A stretch of 64,000 bases of DNA from contig NGBS01000321.1 of the NCBI GenBank assembly GCA_002245135.1, forward strand, positions 26,248 to 90,247, given 5' to 3'. This DNA is from Proteromonas lacertae (taxonomy: Eukaryota; Sar; Bigyra; Opalinata; Proteromonadidae). Below, piece by piece: positions 59,323 to 64,000 of this stretch. A program made the position numbers and the translations under genes. How positions within the stretch are numbered: the first letter of the stretch is position 1; each line of letters starts with the position of its first letter. The notes under the pieces were generated by a model. That model was not told the origin of the DNA and did no database searches. It saw nothing but the letters and a program-made list of their open reading frames with translations.

Positions 59323-62300
59323 TTACTCAATAATATATTCATTATTGTTATACAACTCATCAAATTCTTCAATTATATCCTTCTCACTCTCTGTTGTATT
59401 TTCAGAATACAATATAGAAGATCCATACATATCTCTAAGTCCAGATTTATCTTTGTTACTATTGACAAGTCTATTGATTAGAACGATTAATAATAATTAT
59501 ATATACTCTCTTAGATGGATAAAGCAATTATCTTTAGATACACATATCAATAATACTGAAGCATTTGAATACTCTTTAAGAAGCTCATTTTTACTATAAA
59601 AACAATAAAACAACAATGAAAATATACTTTTTTCTTTCACAAAATATCTTACCTTCTACTTCATTATATTTCTTTATTTTCATGTTATTAATTTGATATT
59701 TCTCTTTATTCAATATAATAAAGAGATTTGGCAATGTATTTTCCTCATTAAATAGACTTATTGGTATATATAAACAACTTACTTCATATAAACTATTCTT
59801 TCCATCTTTTCTATGTAAAGATTTTACTGTTTTACTCTCATTTGATTGGATATTATTAAAGAACATATCTTTTTCCACCAATGAATCTTCATAATTCAAA
59901 CTGCAATAAAATCCATTTCTAATCAAATTACTGCCATATTCACCTCTCAAACTATTCTTACTTATTTTTATACATTCTTTTGGATCAAGCTGACCACAAG
60001 CCTGTAAACAATGTGAAACGGCATTAATTCTTTTTAATAACAGAACAACTACTTCACCTTCTTTACAATAATCTTTAAACTGATTATAATCACTATCAGT
60101 AAGTTTATTATGTGAAATAGTAATATAAGGATGAGTAGAATAAGATTCACAGTGTTTTTTAATATTATTATATAAATAATCTATCTCTTTATCACTTAAT
60201 ATTTTCATTTTTATATCTACTACTTCCATTTTTTCATTATTATTCAATCTCTTGATTATTTTCGGCAAGTTATTTTTCCTTATTATTTCATTATAGATAA
60301 TAAGCGTGGTTGTTATTTCTGGAATACTATCATAAAACCATCTTTCAATACCAACAGATGTAGATGAAGGAGATGATATAAATATATTATTATATATACC
60401 ATAATTAATTTCACTATTAGTAAAAGTAAGTGATAATAATTTATAAGTAACCATTTGGTCATGAGGGTAATAAATACATAATTTTGATTGATCACTTGCA
60501 AACTATACAATAATATAATAATAATATAATATACTTGTCCTCTAATTGAGTTTGGATTATTCATTCTACATTTCCAGTAGTTAAATTCACCAATCAACTT
60601 TTCTAATTGTTCATAAATATGGGTACTTTTCACTAATAATAATAAATAAGGAGATTCTTTAAAGGATTCTTCTTTTTCTATTTCATTTCTAAACTCATCA
60701 GGAATTGTAGATAAAAGTGATTTTATGTATATTTCAGGTAAATTATTCAACATTTTTACACCAATCAATTCTAATTCAGTATCTTTAAATAGTATATTAA
60801 ATATCTCACCAATTGCTTCTACAGATGAATCAAAACTATCAGAAGTGATTGTTAATATTTCAATATGCTCATATCCTTCGTTATAATACATTTTCTTATT
60901 TACTAATTTAGATATATCATCAGAGTTTGGTACTTGATATATTTTTGTGATTAATTCTTCTAAATTTGTTTTGATTTCTTCTTCATCGTATGGAATATAT
61001 AACACATCATTCTTTGTAATTAATAATTTTTGATATAACTTTGTATTTAAGTCTTTCAATGTCATTATACAGTTCTCTCTTTCTACTACTATTATACTAC
61101 AATATTTATCACTAATATATATTGGGAAAGATAAATCACTTGTTTTGAAACGATTAAATGACTTTATAGAGAATCCATTATGAATTAAAAACTAATTTAA
61201 ATATATATTATATATTATATATATATAAATATACTGTAAATAATTTACCAAGTCTATCTTGTCCAAATTTCATATCTAATATTAAATAACTACTTTCTAT
61301 ATTATGATGTATTAATGTATAACATGGTCTTGGTGTAATATTGAAATTCCATTGGCTTAAACCATTACAAGGAAATCTTCCACCAAAATAGAGTGATAAA
61401 TAATAGTAAGGTATTTGATTATTATAATATATTTCCATTAGTTTTGGATATACTTTTGTAGGTGCATTTTCATCTATTTCTTCATCATCACCAGTTTCTA
61501 TATTACTGTATATTGATCTTAATGAGTTTGGATTAGATGAATAAGTTGACTTTGTATCTCCTAATGCGTTGTACCATATTAAATTGGCATGATATCCTCT
61601 GATGGCTATACATAAACTACCATCTTCAATATCATTATCATTATGTCTATTTGAATAATAATAATAATATATATATACATTAATCTCATTCCAGATATGT
61701 ACAATCCTTCATTAATTATTCTATTAAATATTTCACTCAATATCTATTATTCATAATAAAACATTAAAAATATATTTATACTTTATTATCATTATATATA
61801 ACAGGTGGAATAATGCCAATAATTGATTCTGGTTCATATTTATTATTATCATTGTTATTATTATTAAAAGCTTCAAATGATGGAATTCTACTAAATAACA
61901 ACAATGAAGTGTTATTTTTACACTGACTTGGTTTGCCAATCAAATTATTATCTTTAATAATATGAATAACTCCTAACTCCCAAATACTATTAACATTGGT
62001 AATAGAAGCGATATTTTTACTATTAAACACTGCATTTAATGGAGTTGTCATTAATATCATTTGAATATTGTCACTTAAATCAACAGAACCATCGTTCATA
62101 TTGAAGGCTAAATATACAACTGGACAAGTATTATTATTTTCTTTATTGTTTATTGGCATTAGATTTGGCTTTTCTATTGGATAGTTTGTTACTGTATATA
62201 AACAGCCTATCAGATTGCCAGGAATTGTGATGGATGGATCATACAGTGGATGTGAAGAGAGTAAAAATGAAATTAATTCGTTGAAAGCTAATGGTGGTAT

Positions 62301-64000
62301 TTTATCTATTTATAAATAACATATATAAATATATAATAAACTTATATACTCTTTTCTATTGCAACAACACAATATGCTTCTTCTGGTATAGTTTCATCAG
62401 GATTATTATATAACTTATCCCATAAATACTTTGGTAAGAATGGGATTAATGGTTTATAAGATACTTCACGATGATAAACTGGATGTTTAATATTATTATA
62501 TAATCCTCTCTCTATTGCATCTTTACGTGTTTTAATCTTTTCATCATCAACTTCAATCCTACATACAAATACATATTAATAGTTATACTGTTTACTTGTT
62601 GATTCTATTGTTGTTGTATTACTTTTTGTTGGTGTTGTTTTTACTGGTTTTGGTGGACTACCTTGTTTAATCACTTTCTCCAATATCTTATCATTTTCTA
62701 ATTCCTTTTCTGATTTCTTTGGTGATGTAAACTGTTTAATTATCTTCTCTTCATTATTAGTTGGAATAATTACTGACGGTTTAACTTCATTATTATTTAG
62801 TTTATTAATAACTGATTTTGTCTTTAACTTGTCTCTTTGTGATCTGAAGAATTCTTCATCATCACTATCTTCTTCTTCTTCTTCACTATTAATTTCATTA
62901 TTATTATTATCATTATTATGATTTCTATAATAATTTACTTTACTACTTATCTTAGGTTGATTATTATCTTCAATTATTGTATTTCTCTTATTCAATATTT
63001 CATTCTCTACTTCTTTTATCTTTATTTCTTCAATTTCTTTCTTATTTCTATCCTTTTCTTCTTCTTCATTATCATTCATTTGTTTTAACATTTCTTCTTC
63101 TCTTTTCTTCATTTTGTCATTGATTTCATCTTTTATTTCATTTCTTCGCTTATTATCTCGTCTATTTGGCTTATTTCCACTGTTTTCTTTATCTTTATCT
63201 TCTACTACAACTATATAATCCTTAGTTACTTCTTTCTTTGTTGGTTTATTGAGAGTATGATTACTTAACTCCTCCAATGCTTCTGTCATTATATTCAAAT
63301 TACTTAGAAAGGAATTTACTGCTTTATTCTCAAATTTATACTCAGGAAATGGTTTTTTAAAATCTTCTAAGTCTTTTTCACTAAATTCAAAATCCTTTTC
63401 GTTAAATTCATCATCCTTTAACGGATCATTATTCAATAATTCGAATATTTCTAATAACTCAGGACTTGGTTTATAATCATCACTTGGTTTAAAAGAGGAT
63501 AGTATATCTTCATTAAATGGTAATTCTAAACTGGATTTATCTGAATTAGTTGAAGGAGGTGGTGGTGGTTCATTTGATTGTACTGATGTAACCGGTGAGA
63601 TTTTATTCTTCTCATTTTCAAGTTCAAATGATTGTATTGGCTTTTCAAGACTTTTCTCATCTAAATTTTCGATATTTTTGATAACCACCACTTTTAAACG
63701 GAATACGATGCTCAAAACTGTCAATATTCAAGGGAACTACTTCCTATATTATTAAATTAGCATTATAACTTACTTCTTCATCATCATCCTCTTCTTCACT
63801 CTCCTCATTCATCGAAGGAATATTTATTTGCACTTCATTGTAAATGTTATTCACCTAAATATAAATTAGCACATATACTCTTTCTGTAAGTGTATCTTTG
63901 AAAATATTGAAATTTGATGGTTCTAGTTGCTCTTCTGTATTCTTGCCATTACTCTCCTATGCATAGTATTATATCATCCAAATTAATTATATACTTTATT
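59323..64000 (-). CDS. Large protein with NDPK-like domains (partial, runs off the right edge)
   Basis: The gene enters from beyond the window; the first bases on the minus strand are the end of an exon and an intron GTATATAAT...CATAG. Then come acidic exons and EHRIPFK, a 31-nt intron GTGGTGGTT...TTTAG restoring the frame, and about 340 residues of Glu/Lys/Asn-rich sequence. Next is a folded region (KPLIPFLPKYLWDKLYNN, EGLYISGMRLM, SLCIAIRGYHANLIWYNALG) and at least one nucleoside diphosphate kinase-like domain near 59900-60250. That domain has GEVVVLLLKRINAVSHCLQA, LDPKECIKISKNSLRGEYG and NGFYCSLNYEDS in family order. The catalytic-His motif NxxHxSD is replaced by NGFYCSLNY, so it is probably inactive. 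Multi-NDPK proteins are common in cilia. It ends NNNEYIIE at TAA (59323-59325). Confidence 0.6.

Noticed and set aside
63660-63730. An apparent frameshift after EHRIPFK at an AAAA run
   Set aside because: A 31-nt intron (GTGGTGGTT...TTTAG) restores the frame to NEKSLEKPIQSFEL, so no base error is needed.
1-64000. tRNA, rRNA, CRISPR, prophage or Polinton/retrovirus-like elements
   Set aside because: I looked on both strands for cloverleaf-like blocks, spaced direct repeats and capsid, polymerase or integrase motifs and saw none that I can support.
1-64000. A ciliate-type altered genetic code, suggested by the tiny introns
   Set aside because: Recognised genes end properly at TAA, TAG and TGA, and no in-frame TAA/TAG/TGA falls at conserved residues once introns are removed.

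Overview
This window is nuclear DNA from a compact, AT-rich genome of a flagellated, probably single-celled eukaryote. It holds about 33 protein genes in 64 kb, on both strands, with intergenic gaps usually under 150 bp. The standard genetic code fits, since TAA, TAG and TGA all end genes. Nearly every gene is interrupted by very short introns, typically 25-40 nt, that begin GTAT/GTAA and end TAG; I joined exons by eye where the frame and family similarity agreed. A BBSome subunit (BBS1), ZC2HC1-type and NDPK-like proteins and a multi-RGS protein point to a cilium. TIM21 and mitochondrial L11 point to respiring mitochondria with their own translation. I could not name the species. An opisthokont-like or amoebozoan-like flagellate would fit, but this is inference.

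Layout, 0-31 kb: mitochondrial L11; a Codanin-1-like gene; a degenerate EF-hand gene; EDRF1; a protein with five tandem RGS domains and an N-myristoylation start; a Pro/Gln/His-rich protein; BBS1; an SR zinc-knuckle protein; a DH-PH-zinc finger-WW-WW RhoGEF; TRM13; UBXN7; a 61-residue protein; MINPP1; a bHLH factor; a propeller-like protein; a BTB-BACK-PIG-SPRY protein; ZC2HC1; and a coiled-coil protein.

Layout, 31-64 kb: a tandem GILT thiol reductase; a cyclic-nucleotide-binding kinase; a gene of about 6.8 kb joining an Hsp70/Hsp110-type ATPase to a disordered linker and degenerate helical repeats; TIM21 with a thioredoxin-like ORF; THOC1; VPS41; TSR2; two tandem paralogues of unknown function split by a pogo/Tigger-type DNA transposon with TIRs and TA target duplications; a cytidine deaminase-SAM-EF-hand-Tudor-like fusion; a DOT1-like methyltransferase; and a large NDPK-like gene that runs off the right edge.

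Most genes are housekeeping: mRNA export (THOC1), vesicle fusion (VPS41), ribosome assembly (TSR2), tRNA modification (TRM13), p97/ubiquitin (UBXN7) and mitochondrial import and translation. No operon-like logic is visible. Divergent pairs share short promoters, and many of these carry a TCAAGC/GCTTGA motif. The most novel items are the deaminase fusion, the Hsp70-like giant, the five-RGS protein, the shared promoter motif, and the transposon whose transposase lacks the catalytic core block.
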